From: Candidatus Paraburkholderia kirkii
GTDB lineage: Bacteria > Pseudomonadota > Gammaproteobacteria > Burkholderiales > Burkholderiaceae
Length of the DNA stretch: 64,000 nucleotides
NCBI GenBank assembly: GCA_001189345.1
Contig: LFKV01000016.1
Location: forward strand, 35,918 to 99,917
Reading direction: 5' to 3'
The translations under genes and the position numbers were made by a program. Every line of letters starts with the position of its first letter. Within the stretch, counting starts at the first letter, position 1. Positions 33,512 to 43,180 of the stretch are shown piece by piece. The notes under the pieces were generated by a model that was not told the DNA's origin, did not search any database, and saw nothing but the letters and a program-made list of their open reading frames with translations.

Positions 33512-34582
33512 TCACTGCATGAACTTCAGCCAGCACGCCTTCGCCTGAATCCCCGCTCCCCGCGTCGGAGGCCCACCATTCCTCCGACATCAACGCCTGC
33601 TTCGCCGCATTCGCGGGCGAGCTCGGCAACTCCGCCGCGCGCTTGTCGGTGATCTTGCCGGTCTTGAACGCAGGGGATTGCCCGGACCGTAATCGATATA
33701 CAGCGGCAGATTCGCCTGCAATTCCGACGATACTGCCGTATTCAGGAAACGCACCGCATCATTGAGGTTCGGCGCGTTCTTCAGGATGCACAGCTGCGTG
33801 TTTTGCAGAATGCCGTCGTTGAACGTGAAGCCGACGTCCGGATCGTCCTTCATCACGGCGCTCGCGCGGCCGTTCCAGATCATCGTCATGTCGACTTCGC
33901 CGTCATGCAGCAATTGCGCCGACTGGCCGCCCGACGTCCACCACACGGTGACGTTCGGCTTGATTTCCGCGAGCTTCCTGAACGCGCGATCCACGTCGAG
34001 CGGATAGAGCTTGTCGCGCGGCACGCCGTCTGCGGGCAGCGCGGCTTCGAGTACCGTGACCGGGTCATTGCGCAGCGCGCGCGTGCCGGGGAAATTCTTC
34101 ACGTCCCAGAAGTTCTTCCAGCTTTGCGGAATCTTCTTGAGCGTCTTCTTGTTGTAGCCGATGACCGTCGAATAGAACTCGTAGGCCACCGAATAGGGCG
34201 TGCGGTAATTCTCGGGAATGGTCGCGGCGTTGGGGATCTTCGAGAAATCGAGCTTTTCCAGCAGGCCTTCGCGTCCGCCGTGCAGACAGTTGGACGTGGG
34301 CGTGTCGACGACGTCCCAGATGGGCTTGCCGGTCGAGCCCTGTGCCTTGATTTGCGGCCATGCGTCCGGAATGCTGTCCTGATTGATGGTGATGCCGAGT
34401 TCTTTCGCGGCCGGGTCGAGAATCGCCTTGGTCTGCGCCTCCTGATACGCGCCGCCTTGCGACACGAACGTGATTTTGCCCGCAGCGAACGCCGGCGCGG
34501 CGCCCGCGACGCTCAGCAGCTGGGTCATGACCAGTGGGCGGACAGGGAGGCGCGGACAGCGGAACCTTGCAATCTTCATCAC
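33512..34582 (-). pseudogene. Extracellular solute-binding protein (PotD/YdcS-like), two late frameshifts
   Basis: Starts MMKIARFRCPRLPVRPLVMT with a signal peptide ending near AFAAG. The body (KITFVSQGGAYQEAQTKAIL; DVVDTPTSNCLHGGREGLLE; VWWTSGGQSAQLLHDGEVDM) is intact to YIDYGPGNP. Near 33680 the frame shifts to AFKTGKITDKRAAELPSSPA and near 33550 again to AKACWLKFMQ, stop at 33512. Periplasmic receptor of the uptake system whose ATPase and permeases form the opposite arm. Confidence 0.87.
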
Positions 34583-34772
34583 AGCGTTTTCCTCGACAAG
34601 GTTGAAGCGGTGGACGTCATGCCGGGCGCGCGTTCGCCTGATCGATTCAAGGCGAAAAAGACGCGTGCTTATTCAAAATATATTGAGTCAAATACGCGCG
34701 ATCAACGCCGGAATTGTTGGAGTGACCATGACTTGATGTTATGTCAGCGCAATGACCATGCCGTGCGCGCGA
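34583..34772. other. Regulatory gap in the minus-strand arm
   Basis: About 190 bp between the solute-binding protein and the cupin gene, AT-rich in its middle (TATTCAAAATATATTGAGTC). It contains the composite palindrome at 34708-34743 and no coding sequence. Confidence 0.5.
34708..34743 (-). promoter_or_regulatory. Composite palindromic element upstream of the solute-binding protein gene
   Basis: On the minus strand it reads CATAACATCAAGTCATG, 6-bp spacer, CCAACAATTCCGG, the mirrored counterpart of 25992-26027. It lies 126 bp upstream of the start at 34582. Probably the operator of the same regulator; Lrp is the nearest candidate. Confidence 0.6.
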
Positions 34773-35117
34773 TCAGAAGATCACGTAGACCTTGCGCATG
34801 GTCTCCTCGACCTTCTAGGTGCCTTCCGTGTGCGCGGCAAAGAAGAGCGTGTCGCCGCCGGTGAAGTGGATCGTGTCTTCGCCATCGGGCGTGAAGCGGC
34901 CTCTGTCGCTCAGAAAATGCATGACCTCCGCCTGCTTCACCGATCGACGATAAACGCCCGGCGTGCATTCGAACACACCCGTATTGATCACCTCGCTGCC
35001 GGGGATGACTTTCTGCACGCCGGATACCCTGATTTCCCGCGTGCCCGGAAGACCGGCCGTGCCCCAATCCTCCAGGCCCTGCAGCGCGATGCTTTGCCTG
35101 ATCTGCTGAATCTTCAT
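34773..35117 (-). pseudogene. Small cupin-domain protein (DUF861-like), nonsense near the end
   Basis: MKIQQIRQSIALQGLEDWGT, then FECTPGVYRRSVKQAEVMHF and GEDTIHFTGGDTLFFAAHTE, a single cupin barrel. TAG at 34815-34817 interrupts the expected EGTWxVEETMRKVYVIF ending; a Trp codon TGG is the likely ancestor. Only 14 residues are lost, so partial function is possible. Stop of the ancestral frame at 34773-34775. Confidence 0.78.
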
Positions 35118-35127
35118 GTCGTCGCCT

Positions 35128-36097
35128 TCAAAGAGAATCGATGCGCCGCTCGATCTTGCCGAGCCGCACGACCGTTACGCCCGGGCGCAGCTGACGCAGC
35201 GACGGCATCACGAGCATGCAATCGTCGTAGGGCGTCCGGACGGGCTCGCCGTCGGACCAGCCGATCACGCTGCCTGCTTCCGGAACCACTTCGAGCCCGG
35301 TGTAGTGACCGGCGAAACGGAAGTCCATGCTTTTCGCCACCACCGGTTCCGTCACCCGCACGACGAGCATTTCTCCGGGTGCGGGTCGAATCCAGTCGAC
35401 GGGCAGGTCCTCCTTGCCAACCACGCCGGATAGCAGGAGAAAGCGCGCGGTCACGTCGCGCGCCACGGTCACCGCGCTTGCTTCCCAATGCTGTCCGCAT
35501 TCGACGAGCAACGCGTTTCTACCTGCTCGACGGATCGCCGAAACCTTCGTAATCGCGTATGCGCCGGCCTTCCGGATGGCCTTCGTCGCAGATCACGGTC
35601 GCGGGCGCGCCCAGCCGCGCCGACAATTCGATGCCTTTTTCCAAGGGCCCCGCGACGATCAGCGGCTTGCTCTTCTCGTGCATGGAATGCAGATCGAGCA
35701 GCAAGTCCACGGTATCGATGACGGGCCGCATCGCGCGGGCGCGGCGCAGTTCGCTCGAATCGCGCGATGCGCCATCGAGCGTTTTCGCGGTCCATACGCG
35801 ATTGAAGTCCTGATCGACGAAGCGCGATGCATCGGGCTTGCCCGCATCGAAGCTTCGGTACGCGTCGACGTTTGCAAAAGCAAGCGTGAGCGTGCCGCGC
35901 CGCGGCCGCAGATTCGCGCGAAACAGGGCGTCGACGACGATCGCGCCGCACACTTCGTTGCCGTGCGTGAGCGCGTTGATCATCACATGCGGGCCTTCGA
36001 TGCCCGAATCGAAGGTGTGCACATACGGAATGCCCGCGCTGCCCGACTCGTGCGCGGCGATGTCGGGGAACGCGATCTCGATCGGATATGCGCTCAT
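35128..36097 (-). pseudogene. Aspartoacylase/succinylglutamate desuccinylase-like zinc hydrolase, one frameshift
   Basis: N-terminal part MSAYPIEIAFPDIAAHESGS with the zinc site in NALTHGNEVCGAIVVDALF and DQDFNRVW, and LLLDLHSMHEKSKPLI with the second His. It ends at YEGFGDPSSR by a shift near 35515; the C-terminal part NALLVECGQHWEASAVTVAR with the Glu-Cys-Gly-His region continues in the next frame to RLGKIERRIDSL. One lesion. The start overlaps the gabD-type stop by four bases. Such enzymes cleave N-acyl amino acids. Confidence 0.83.
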
Positions 36098-37566
36098 GCC
36101 AGATTACCCTGACAGAGATATTTGATCGAGAGGTAATCGTCGAGGCCGTATTTTGAGCCTTCGCGTTCGTAGCCCGATTCCTTCACGCCGCCGAACGGCG
36201 CGGCTTCGCTCGAAATCGCGCCTTCGTTGATGCCGACGATGCCCGCTTCGAGCAGACGCGACACGCGATCGATGCGCCGCGCGTCCTGACTGTAGAAGTA
36301 CGATGCGAGCCCGAACGGCGTGTCGTTGGCGGCGCGGACGGCTTGCGCTTCGTCATTGAAACGGAACAGCGGCACGACTGGGCCGAAGGTTTCCTCGCAG
36401 CTCAGCTGCATGTCGGGCGTGGCGTCGGCGAGAACGGTCGGGGCGTAGTAGTTGGCGCCAAGTTCCGAAAGGCGCTTGCCGCCCGTGAGCGCGCGTGCGC
36501 CGTGCCTGATCGCGTCGTTTACGTGCCGTTCGATTTTCTCGACGGCGCGCGCGTTGATCATCGGGCCGATTTGCGCCTCCGGGTCGGTTGCCGGCGCGAC
36601 CTTCAATGCGGCGACGCGCTTCGTCAGCAACGCGGCGAATCGATCGTAGACCGACGATTGCACGTACACGCGGTTCGGGCACACGCACGTCTGCCCGCCG
36701 TTGCGGAACTTCGATGCCATGAGTCCGGCGACGGCGGCGTCGAGATCCGCGTCATCGAATACGATGAAGGGCGCATTGCCGCCGAGTTCGAGCGAAAGCT
36801 TCTTCAACGTGCCTGCCGATTCACGCGCGAGATACTTGCCTACCGGCGTCGAGCCCGTGAACGTGATCTTGCGCACGCGGCCGTCCTCGAGCCAGTCGGC
36901 GACCGCTGCCTGAGCGTTCTCGCGCGATGCGCTAATCAGATTCAACGCGCCCGCCGGCACGCCCGCCTCGTGCGCGAGTATCATCAGCGCCAGCGCCGTG
37001 AGCGGCGTGTCTTCAGCAGGCTTGCCGACGACCGTGCAGCCGGCCGCGAGCGCGGGCGCGATCTTGCGCGCGATCATCGCGAGCGGAAAATTCCACGGCG
37101 TGATCGCGGCGACGATGCCCACGGGCTCCTTGATCGCGCTCATGCGCTTGCCGCGCTGCTGCTGCGGAATGATGTCGCCGTAGATGCGCGTTGCCTCTTC
37201 CGCGAACCACGCGACGTACGACGCGCCATACATCACTTCGCCGCGACCTTCCGCGAAGGGCTTGCCTTGCTCGAGCGAAATGAGACGCCCGAGCGCATCG
37301 GCGTTCTCGACGATCAGCGCGTGCCAGCAATGCAGCACGGCGGCGCGGTCCTTCGGCAACGCATCGCGCCAGGCGGGGAAGGCGCGCGCGGCGGCGTCGG
37401 TGGCGGCGCGCGCATCGGCGTAGCCGCTGTCGGCGACTTGCGCGATGACCTTGCCCGTCGCCGGATCGGTGACGGCGAAACGCTTGCCGCTCGCGGCGGT
37501 CACCCATTTGCCGTCGATGAAATTGTCGGAGCGGATCAGCTCACTCAGCTCGAATCGTTTCATCAT
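36094..37566 (-). CDS. gabD: NAD(P)-dependent succinate-semialdehyde dehydrogenase-type aldehyde dehydrogenase
   Basis: Intact, about 490 residues. VAAITPWNFPLAMIARKIAP, the cofactor loop FTGSTPVGKYL, the general base in LELGGNAPFIVF and the nucleophile in NGGQTCVCPNRVYV are all present, and GYEREGSKYGLDDYLSIKYL is the typical SSADH ending. Would oxidise succinate semialdehyde (or a close omega-oxo acid) to succinate in the cytoplasm. Start taken at MMKRFELSELIR (37566); the second Met or an upstream ATG at 37584 are possible. It is one of two undamaged genes in a 15-kb decayed island. Confidence 0.9.
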   Translation of the reverse strand: MMKRFELSELIRSDNFIDGKWVTAASGKRFAVTDPATGKVIAQVADSGYADARAATDAAARAFPAWRDALPKDRAAVLHCWHALIVENADALGRLISLEQGKPFAEGRGEVMYGASYVAWFAEEATRIYGDIIPQQQRGKRMSAIKEPVGIVAAITPWNFPLAMIARKIAPALAAGCTVVGKPAEDTPLTALALMILAHEAGVPAGALNLISASRENAQAAVADWLEDGRVRKITFTGSTPVGKYLARESAGTLKKLSLELGGNAPFIVFDDADLDAAVAGLMASKFRNGGQTCVCPNRVYVQSSVYDRFAALLTKRVAALKVAPATDPEAQIGPMINARAVEKIERHVNDAIRHGARALTGGKRLSELGANYYAPTVLADATPDMQLSCEETFGPVVPLFRFNDEAQAVRAANDTPFGLASYFYSQDARRIDRVSRLLEAGIVGINEGAISSEAAPFGGVKESGYEREGSKYGLDDYLSIKYLCQGNLA

Positions 37567-37602
37567 GATGGTCTCCATGAACATGCGTGGCGCATCACGC
37601 CA

Positions 37603-38613
37603 TTATGCGAGCCATCGCGCGATGGCTTCGCCCACTTCCTGCGTGCTTGCCGTTCCGCCGAGATCGCCGGTCCTCGGTCCCTCCCTCAGGACAGCTTCGA
37701 TCGCGCCGAGGATCGCATCGTGGGCGTCGCGCTCGCCGAGAAAGTCGAGCATCATCGCGGCGGACCAGATCATCGCGACCGGATTGGCGACGTTCCTGCC
37801 CGCGATGTCCGGTGCGGAGCCATGCACCGGCTCGAACAGCGACGGAAACGCACGCTCCGGGTTCATGTTCGCCGAAGGCGCGATGCCGATGGTGCCGGTG
37901 CACGCCGGGCCGAGATCCGAAAGAATGTCGCCGAACAGATTGGTCGCGACGACCACGTCGAAGCGGTCCGGATTGAGCACGAAGCGTGCGCACAGGATGT
38001 CGATGTGCTGCTTGTCCCACGCGATGTCCGGATACTGCGCGGCGACTTCGGCGGCGCGCGCGTCCCACCACGGCATGCTGATCGAAATGCCGTTGCTCTT
38101 GGTCGCGACCGTCAGCTTCTTCTCGCGGCGCTGCGCCAGCTCGAAGGTGAACTTCAGCACGCGCTCGGCGCCCTTGCGCGTGAAGATCGACGTCTGTGAC
38201 ACGAACTCGCGCTCGGTGCCCTCGAACATCGCGCCGCCGACCGACGAGTACTCGCCCTCGGTGTTCTCGCGCACGATCATGAAATCGATGTCGCCCGCCT
38301 TTCGATTCGCAAGCGGCGAGGGCACGCCCTCGAACAGGCGCGTGGGGCGCAGGTTGATGTACTGGTCGAACTCGCGGCGGAACCTTAGCAGCGAGCCCAC
38401 AGCGAGATGTGATCGGGCACCGTCTGCGGCCAGCCGACCGCGCCGAAGAGAATCGCGTCCGCGTCCTGAATCTGCGCCTTCCAGTCGTCGGGCATCATTT
38501 GGCCGTGTCGGGCGTAGTAGTCGCAGCTTGGCATCACCTCCTTGTGCCTCGGGCATCACCTCCTTGCCGATGCCGTTGCCGGGAATCACGGCAATACGAT
38601 ATTTGCTGGACAT
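37603..38613 (-). pseudogene. Tartrate/D-malate dehydrogenase-type decarboxylating dehydrogenase, damaged N-terminus
   Basis: MSSKYRIAVIPGNGIGKEVM begins as in DmlA/TtuC. Then comes a 22-bp direct tandem duplication and an apparent deletion of about 30 codons. The following segment (YYARHGQMMPDDWKAQIQDA and DAILFGAVGWPQTVPDHISL) is in another frame, and another shift near 38395 returns to GSLLRFRREFDQYINLRPTR. From there the gene is clean, with the substrate-binding VRENTEGEYSSVGG and LFEPVHGSAPDIAG, to the end. Not functional as written. Confidence 0.82.
38530..38566. repeat. Tandem duplication with 22-bp period
   Basis: GGCATCACCTCCTTG occurs at 38530-38544 and 38552-38566, giving a duplicated KEVMP-like stretch in the dehydrogenase N-terminus. 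Confidence 0.8.
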
Positions 38614-38706
38614 GTTGCTACTCCGGGTGAGAATGATCGGCGAGAAAAAGCGCGCGCGTGCTGAAGCGCGTGCGTGCGTTCGAATGGAAGGAAAGAGGCG
38701 CTCGCC

Positions 38707-39198
38707 TCAGTGATGATTCTGCGAGAACAGCGTTTCGAGCGGATAGTGCGTCTTCACGAACGACGTCTTGATGATGACGTAGCTGAAGTACTTCTCGATG
38801 CCGATGCCGCGCTCCAGCAGCTCCTCGATGATGCTCTGATAATGGCTCACGCTGCGCGTGACGAACTTGAGGAGATAGTCGTAGCCGCCGCTCGCCAGAT
38901 GACATTCGACGATCTCGTCGACATCCTTCACCGCATTGACGAAGTTGATGAAGTCCTCGCGGCGATGATCGGCGAGCGTGACCTCGGTGAAGACCACCTG
39001 CACGTCGCCGAGCTTCTCCAGCTGAGCGCCGTAGCCGACGATATAACCCGCCTTCTCCAGTCACTTCACGCGAATCAGGCAAGGTCTGGGCGACAGACCG
39101 ACCGCATCGGCGAGCTCCACGTTCGTGATGCGTCCACGCTTCTGCAATCGGGAGAGGATACGCAGATCGAGTCGGTCCAGCTTGCTGTCGTTGCTCAT
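38707..39198 (-). pseudogene. Lrp/AsnC-family transcriptional regulator, single nonsense codon
   Basis: [20 protein letters not shown] and [20 protein letters not shown] form the winged helix-turn-helix. TGA at 39061-39063 follows IRVK where relatives have Arg (RVKRLEKAGYI; CGA to TGA). The frame then continues unbroken through the RAM ligand domain (VTLADHRREDFINFVNAVKD; CHLASGGYDYLLKFVTRSVS) to 38707. Only one base separates it from a full gene, so it decayed late or is read through. Best local candidate for the regulator of the island's paired palindromes. Confidence 0.88.
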
Positions 39199-39200
39199 CG

Positions 39201-39251
39201 TGGCGGGTCAGGTCTTGCATTGGCGGGTCAGGTCTTGCACAGGTCTTGCAT
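39201..39251. repeat. 20-bp tandem duplication plus partial third copy next to the Lrp start
   Basis: TGGCGGGTCAGGTCTTGCAT at 39201-39220 and again (last base C) at 39221-39240, then AGGTCTTGCAT at 39241-39251. It occupies the expected leader/ribosome-binding region of the Lrp gene and may disturb its expression. Confidence 0.85.
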
Positions 39252-39272
39252 GTCGGCGGTCGATCGATGTTA

Positions 39273-40679
39273 TCACGCGGCCACGCGGGAACCGAATCCG
39301 GATCCGCCCTTCAACGCCGCGCGCACTTCGCCTTGCGCGAGCACGTCGTCGAACGGTTTCGCGAGGCGCTCGAACATCATGTCGAAGTTCGCTTCGGTGC
39401 AGCAGAGCGCCGGCGCGAAACCCAGGATGTTGTCGCCAAACGCGCGGAACACGAGGCCGTTGCGATACGCGGCGGCGGCGATGCGGTCGGGCAGCTTGAG
39501 AGACGCATCGAAACCACGCTTGCTGTCCTTGTCCGCGACGAGCTCGAGCGCGCCGAGCAGGCCGCGATGGCGCGAGTCGCCCACGAGCGGATGCGCGAGC
39601 AGCGCATCGAGTCCCTGGGCGAAGCGCGGCGCCCGTGCCTGGCCGTTCGCGAGCAAGCCGCCCTCGTGATACAACCGCATCACTTCGAGGCCGATCGCGG
39701 CGCTCACCGGATGCGCGGAATACGTGTAGCCGTGGCCGATCGCGGCGGACGCGTCGCCGCCGTCCGCGATGCCCTGATACACCGCATCCGACATGAGCAC
39801 GGCACCCATCGGCGCATAGCCAGCGGTGAGCCCCTTCGCGATGGTCATCAGATCCGGCTCGACGCCTTCTCCCTGGCTGGCGAACAGCGGTCCGGTGCGG
39901 CCGAAGCCGGTGATCATTTCGTCGGCGACGAACAGGATGTCGAACTTGCGGTATGCTTCGCGCATGGCCTTCAACCAGCCGACAGGCGGCACGATCACGC
40001 CGCCCGATCCCTGAATCGGCTCGCAGAAGAACGCCGCGACGTGCTCCGCGCCGAGCTCCGCGACCTTTGCTTCGAGCGCCTGCACCGAAGCCGCGATGAG
40101 CGTGACATCGTCGGCGTAGTTGTTGCGATAGGCATACGGCGACGGAATGTGATGCTGCGTGGCGAGGGGCAGATCGAAGTTGCGATGGAACGCGGGCAGG
40201 GCCGTCAGCCCCGCGCCGATCAAGAACGAGCCGTGATAGCCGCGTTGCAGCGCGATGAAATGCTTCTTCGAGGGGCGGCCGGTCGCGTAGTAGTGCATGA
40301 TGAAGCGCAGCGCGGAATCGACCGCGTCCGAGCCGCCGAGCGTGAAGTACGCGTGCTGCAGCGACGCCGGCGCGACCTCGACGAGCTTCGCCGCCAGTTC
40401 GATGGCGGGCTCCGAGCCGAAGTGGAAGTAGCCCGTGGCATACGGCAGTTTCGCCATCTGCTTCGCGGCGGCCTCGACGATGCTCGCGTGGCCGTAGCCG
40501 GTGTTCACGCACCACAGACCGGAAAACGCGTCGAGCAGGCGGTTGCCTTCGATGTCGCGCAGGAACACGCACTCGGCGGAATCGAGCACGGTGACGCCGC
40601 GCGCCTCGTGCGCGCGATAGCTGACGACGGGATGGATCAGATGATTGCGGTCGACTTCGACAAGCGATTGAATCGGCAT
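39273..40679 (-). CDS. Class III aminotransferase (omega-amino acid/GABA-pyruvate type)
   Basis: Intact, 468 residues from MPIQSLVEVDRNHLIHPVVS. The PLP lysine lies in LMTIAKGLTAGYAPMGAVLM and the pyridine-N Asp in DILFVADEMITGFGRTGPLF; GYHGSFLIGAGLTALPAFHR is the usual phosphate-binding area. The family transfers the terminal amino group of GABA, beta-alanine or related diamines to pyruvate. Together with the intact dehydrogenase at 36094 it would give GABA to succinate semialdehyde to succinate. Divergently arranged Lrp-type control is typical of this family. Confidence 0.88.
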   Translation of the reverse strand: MPIQSLVEVDRNHLIHPVVSYRAHEARGVTVLDSAECVFLRDIEGNRLLDAFSGLWCVNTGYGHASIVEAAAKQMAKLPYATGYFHFGSEPAIELAAKLVEVAPASLQHAYFTLGGSDAVDSALRFIMHYYATGRPSKKHFIALQRGYHGSFLIGAGLTALPAFHRNFDLPLATQHHIPSPYAYRNNYADDVTLIAASVQALEAKVAELGAEHVAAFFCEPIQGSGGVIVPPVGWLKAMREAYRKFDILFVADEMITGFGRTGPLFASQGEGVEPDLMTIAKGLTAGYAPMGAVLMSDAVYQGIADGGDASAAIGHGYTYSAHPVSAAIGLEVMRLYHEGGLLANGQARAPRFAQGLDALLAHPLVGDSRHRGLLGALELVADKDSKRGFDASLKLPDRIAAAAYRNGLVFRAFGDNILGFAPALCCTEANFDMMFERLAKPFDDVLAQGEVRAALKGGSGFGSRVAA

Positions 40680-40831
40680 GATGCGGCTCTCTCTCGGGAA
40701 TGGGCTCGTGACCATTTCATACTATCGGCAGAGCGCGATTGCCCGCATCGCCAAAAAAATCGCCAAAAAGCGCAAATGCGGCGTTTTGCGGGGCTTAGCG
40801 GCATTTTGTGCTCGGGGTTCGCGAGGCGGGT

Positions 40832-41759
40832 TCAGTAGTCGCGCGCACGGTCGATTTCGCCGATCATGCGCTCGCCCGCGCGATATGCCGGCGGAGATTC
40901 TCCAGCACCACGTCCACGGCGGTTTCCGGGCGCGTGGCGCTCGCGATATGCAGTGTCAGGCGCACGCGCGGATGCGTCCAGAACGGATGCGTCGGCGGCA
41001 AGGGCTCGGGATCGGTGACATCCAGAATCGCGGCATGGAGATGACCGCTGTCGAGCGCGTTCAGCAGATCCTGCTGAATCACCTGGGGGCCGCGGCCGAC
41101 GTTGATGAACGATGCGCCTTTCGGCAGCAGATCGAGCACGCGTTTGCCGATGAGGCCGCGCGTCGCGTCGGTGAGCGGCAGCAGGCAGACGAGGATATCG
41201 GTGCGCGCGAGAAAGGCATCGAGCGAATCGGTGCCCGCGTAGCATTCGACACCTTCGATTTCATGCGGCGAGCGGCTCCAGCCCGCACACGGGAAGCCGA
41301 ACATGCGCAGCGTTTTCAGCACGGCCGTGCCGAGCATGCCGAGGCCGAGCACGCCGATGCGCCGGGTCGAGGCGGCGTGCACGGACATTTCGCGCCATAC
41401 GCGCTCGCGTTGAGCCTGCGCGTAGTCGAAGAGATCGCGATGAATCGTGAGCACCGCCTGCGTCACGTATTCGACCATGCCCTCGACGATGCCTGGCTCG
41501 ATCATGCGCGCCACCGCGACGTGCGCAGGCACGCCCAACAAGTCGAATTGATCGATTCCCGCGCCCACCGAGAAGATCACTTCGAGATTGGGCAGCGTTG
41601 CATGACGTCGACGGGTGGCTGCCACGCGACGAGGTAGCGCACGGTGGCGGGATCGCCCAGATCGGGCCACAGGCGGAACGGGATTTCCGGCGCCTTCTGC
41701 GCGAGCAACCGCGCCCATAGCTTGCCGCGTTCGGTATCGGCCTTATAGAGCATCGTCAT
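40832..41759 (-). pseudogene. Glyoxylate/hydroxypyruvate reductase A-like dehydrogenase, frameshifts at both ends
   Basis: Starts MTMLYKADTERGKLWARLLA and shifts frame near 41600 to TLPNLEVIFSVGAGIDQFDL. The NAD-binding motif RRIGVLGLGMLGTAVLKTLR and the catalytic region LPPTHPFWTHPRVRLTLHIA are clean. A second shift near 40890 moves the last residues (YRAGERMIGEIDRARDY) to another frame, ending 40832. A D-2-hydroxyacid dehydrogenase of the GhrA family. Two lesions. Confidence 0.8.
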
Positions 41760-41763
41760 GAGC

Positions 41764-42603
41764 TCAGCCCAGCGCCTGATTGATGATGGCGAATTGCGCG
41801 ACGGACGTATCGTGCGGCGGCGTGCCGTTGCGCGCCATTTTGATGACCGTGTCGACGCGCCGCAGCCCGATTGCTTCGAGCCATGCAGACAAACCGCTCT
41901 CGTCCGGCGTGTCGATGCGCGTGAACCTGCCTTCGTTGTGCGCGAGCCAATGCGCAATCAGCGCCTGAGCACGGCGCGCGTGGTCCTGATCCGCGGTAAC
42001 AGAGACGACCGGACCGATCGCATGACCGCGCCCGAATTCCCTGATGAGCGCGACGCCTCGTGCGACGCGCAACAGCGAAGGCAGCAGTGCGCTTCGGTCG
42101 AGACCACTCGCGCGCGATGCGAGATCGACAAGGCCGGCGATATCGCTCTGTGCGATGGCACGCAGACGCTCGCCGGTCTTCAATTCGACGCGGGGCACGC
42201 TGAAATCAGCCGACTGATGCTGATGAATCGCGCCGATGCGCCCGAACCCGAGCTTTGCATAGAGCGGCTCGCCGGCGGGCGTCGCGTGCAGCACGGTGAC
42301 GCGCTCGCCGAGCGCTTCGAGCAGCAATTCCATCAGCTTGCGGCCTATGCCCTTTCCCTGCTGATCCGGCGCCACGATCACCATGCCGAGCGATCCGCCA
42401 TGCTCGCCATATTTCCAGTACAGCGCCGTGCCGACGACACGTTCGCCATCCTGCGCGACGAAACCGGCGCCGGCATCGAGCACGAAGCGCCAGTCGTCGG
42501 CGCGATGCGGCCATTTGACTTCGACCGACAGCGTGTGCGCCATGGGAATGTCGTCGGCGGTGAAGGGGCGGTAGAGGAGAGTGGATGGTTCGGCGGCGGA
42601 CAC
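41764..42603 (-). CDS. GNAT-family N-acetyltransferase with C-terminal extension
   Basis: Intact, 279 residues. The acetyl-CoA site is LGMVIVAPDQQGKGIGRKLM (about residues 72-91) in an N-terminal GNAT fold; the second half (SDIAGLVDLASRASGLDRSA; VVSVTADQDHARRAQALIAH) forms an additional GNAT-like domain found in many such two-domain proteins. Substrate unknown. Its stop lies 4 bp from the start of the broken GhrA gene, so they were cotranscribed. Confidence 0.87.
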   Translation of the reverse strand: MSAAEPSTLLYRPFTADDIPMAHTLSVEVKWPHRADDWRFVLDAGAGFVAQDGERVVGTALYWKYGEHGGSLGMVIVAPDQQGKGIGRKLMELLLEALGERVTVLHATPAGEPLYAKLGFGRIGAIHQHQSADFSVPRVELKTGERLRAIAQSDIAGLVDLASRASGLDRSALLPSLLRVARGVALIREFGRGHAIGPVVSVTADQDHARRAQALIAHWLAHNEGRFTRIDTPDESGLSAWLEAIGLRRVDTVIKMARNGTPPHDTSVAQFAIINQALG

Positions 42604-42654
42604 GGCATGCTCCTCGTCAGAGGATGCCCGCTACTTTGACATGTCGTCCGGAAA

Positions 42655-42674
42655 GCGGATAGGAGCGGATAGGA
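42655..42674. repeat. 10-bp tandem duplication
   Basis: GCGGATAGGA twice, head to tail, in non-coding sequence upstream of the GNAT gene. Confidence 0.85.
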
Positions 42675-42814
42675 CGATCCTGCTGCGTCAGGCAGATCAT
42701 ATGAGCCGGCGTGGCCTGAACGTTCGCGCCGCCGTCGATCGCGCGGCAGTTCCCCGACCGCACGCGCTTCCCACCCGGTCCGCGACGAAGGGAGTCATCG
42801 CCCTCATGCGGCGA

Positions 42815-43151
42815 CTACAACGGCTGCCGGAACGGCAATGCGAAGGCCGAATCCGCATTCCCAGCAAGGAACGATTCCATACGTTCCGTCAGTTCCGCGG
42901 GCGGCATCCACGGATAGCTCAGCGACGCCTGCAAGGCCTGCAGCTTCGCGGAGCCGGGGTCGGCGATCACGTCCATGCGCGCAATCGCGATGTGCAACCC
43001 GATGATCCGGTCCGTCCCGCCGGGCGCGCGACCGAACCGCCATATAGGTACCTTTTCCGAGCCGCAACGCCTCGTTGTCCTTCTGCCGCATCGCCACGAG
43101 CCACGGCATCGTGCAGACGCCGTCGCTGTCCGCTTCGGGTGCGGCGCACAC
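42815..43151 (-). pseudogene. Unidentified protein gene, frameshifted and probably 5' truncated
   Basis: The left frame (CAAPEADSDGVCTMPWLVAM, RQKDNEALRLGKGTYMAVRS) and the right frame (GTDRIIGLHIAIARMDVIAD, KLQALQASLSYPWMPPAELT) join at a shift near 43030 and end at 42815. No good start is present; the first possible codon is a GTG at 43151 just beside the IS element, so the true start may have been lost there. I do not recognise the family. Confidence 0.5.
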
Positions 43152-43180
43152 CTAATAAGAAGTAGTTTCAAAAAGATCTC

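Noticed and set aside
30564..34683. Shared TTATTCAAAATAT at 30564-30576 and near 34670-34682 as a second regulatory motif
   Set aside because: Only 13 AT-rich bases match and the first copy overlaps a start codon; too weak compared with the paired palindrome.
36343..38199. 618-codon open frame on the plus strand
   Set aside because: Antisense shadow of the gabD-type and dehydrogenase genes; composition dominated by Arg, His and Glu, no recognisable protein.
26096..41759. The island as a novel biosynthetic or defence system
   Set aside because: Every gene belongs to a common uptake/catabolism family (ABC transporter, HAD, oxidoreductases, aldehyde dehydrogenases, aminotransferase), so a degradative operon is the simpler reading.
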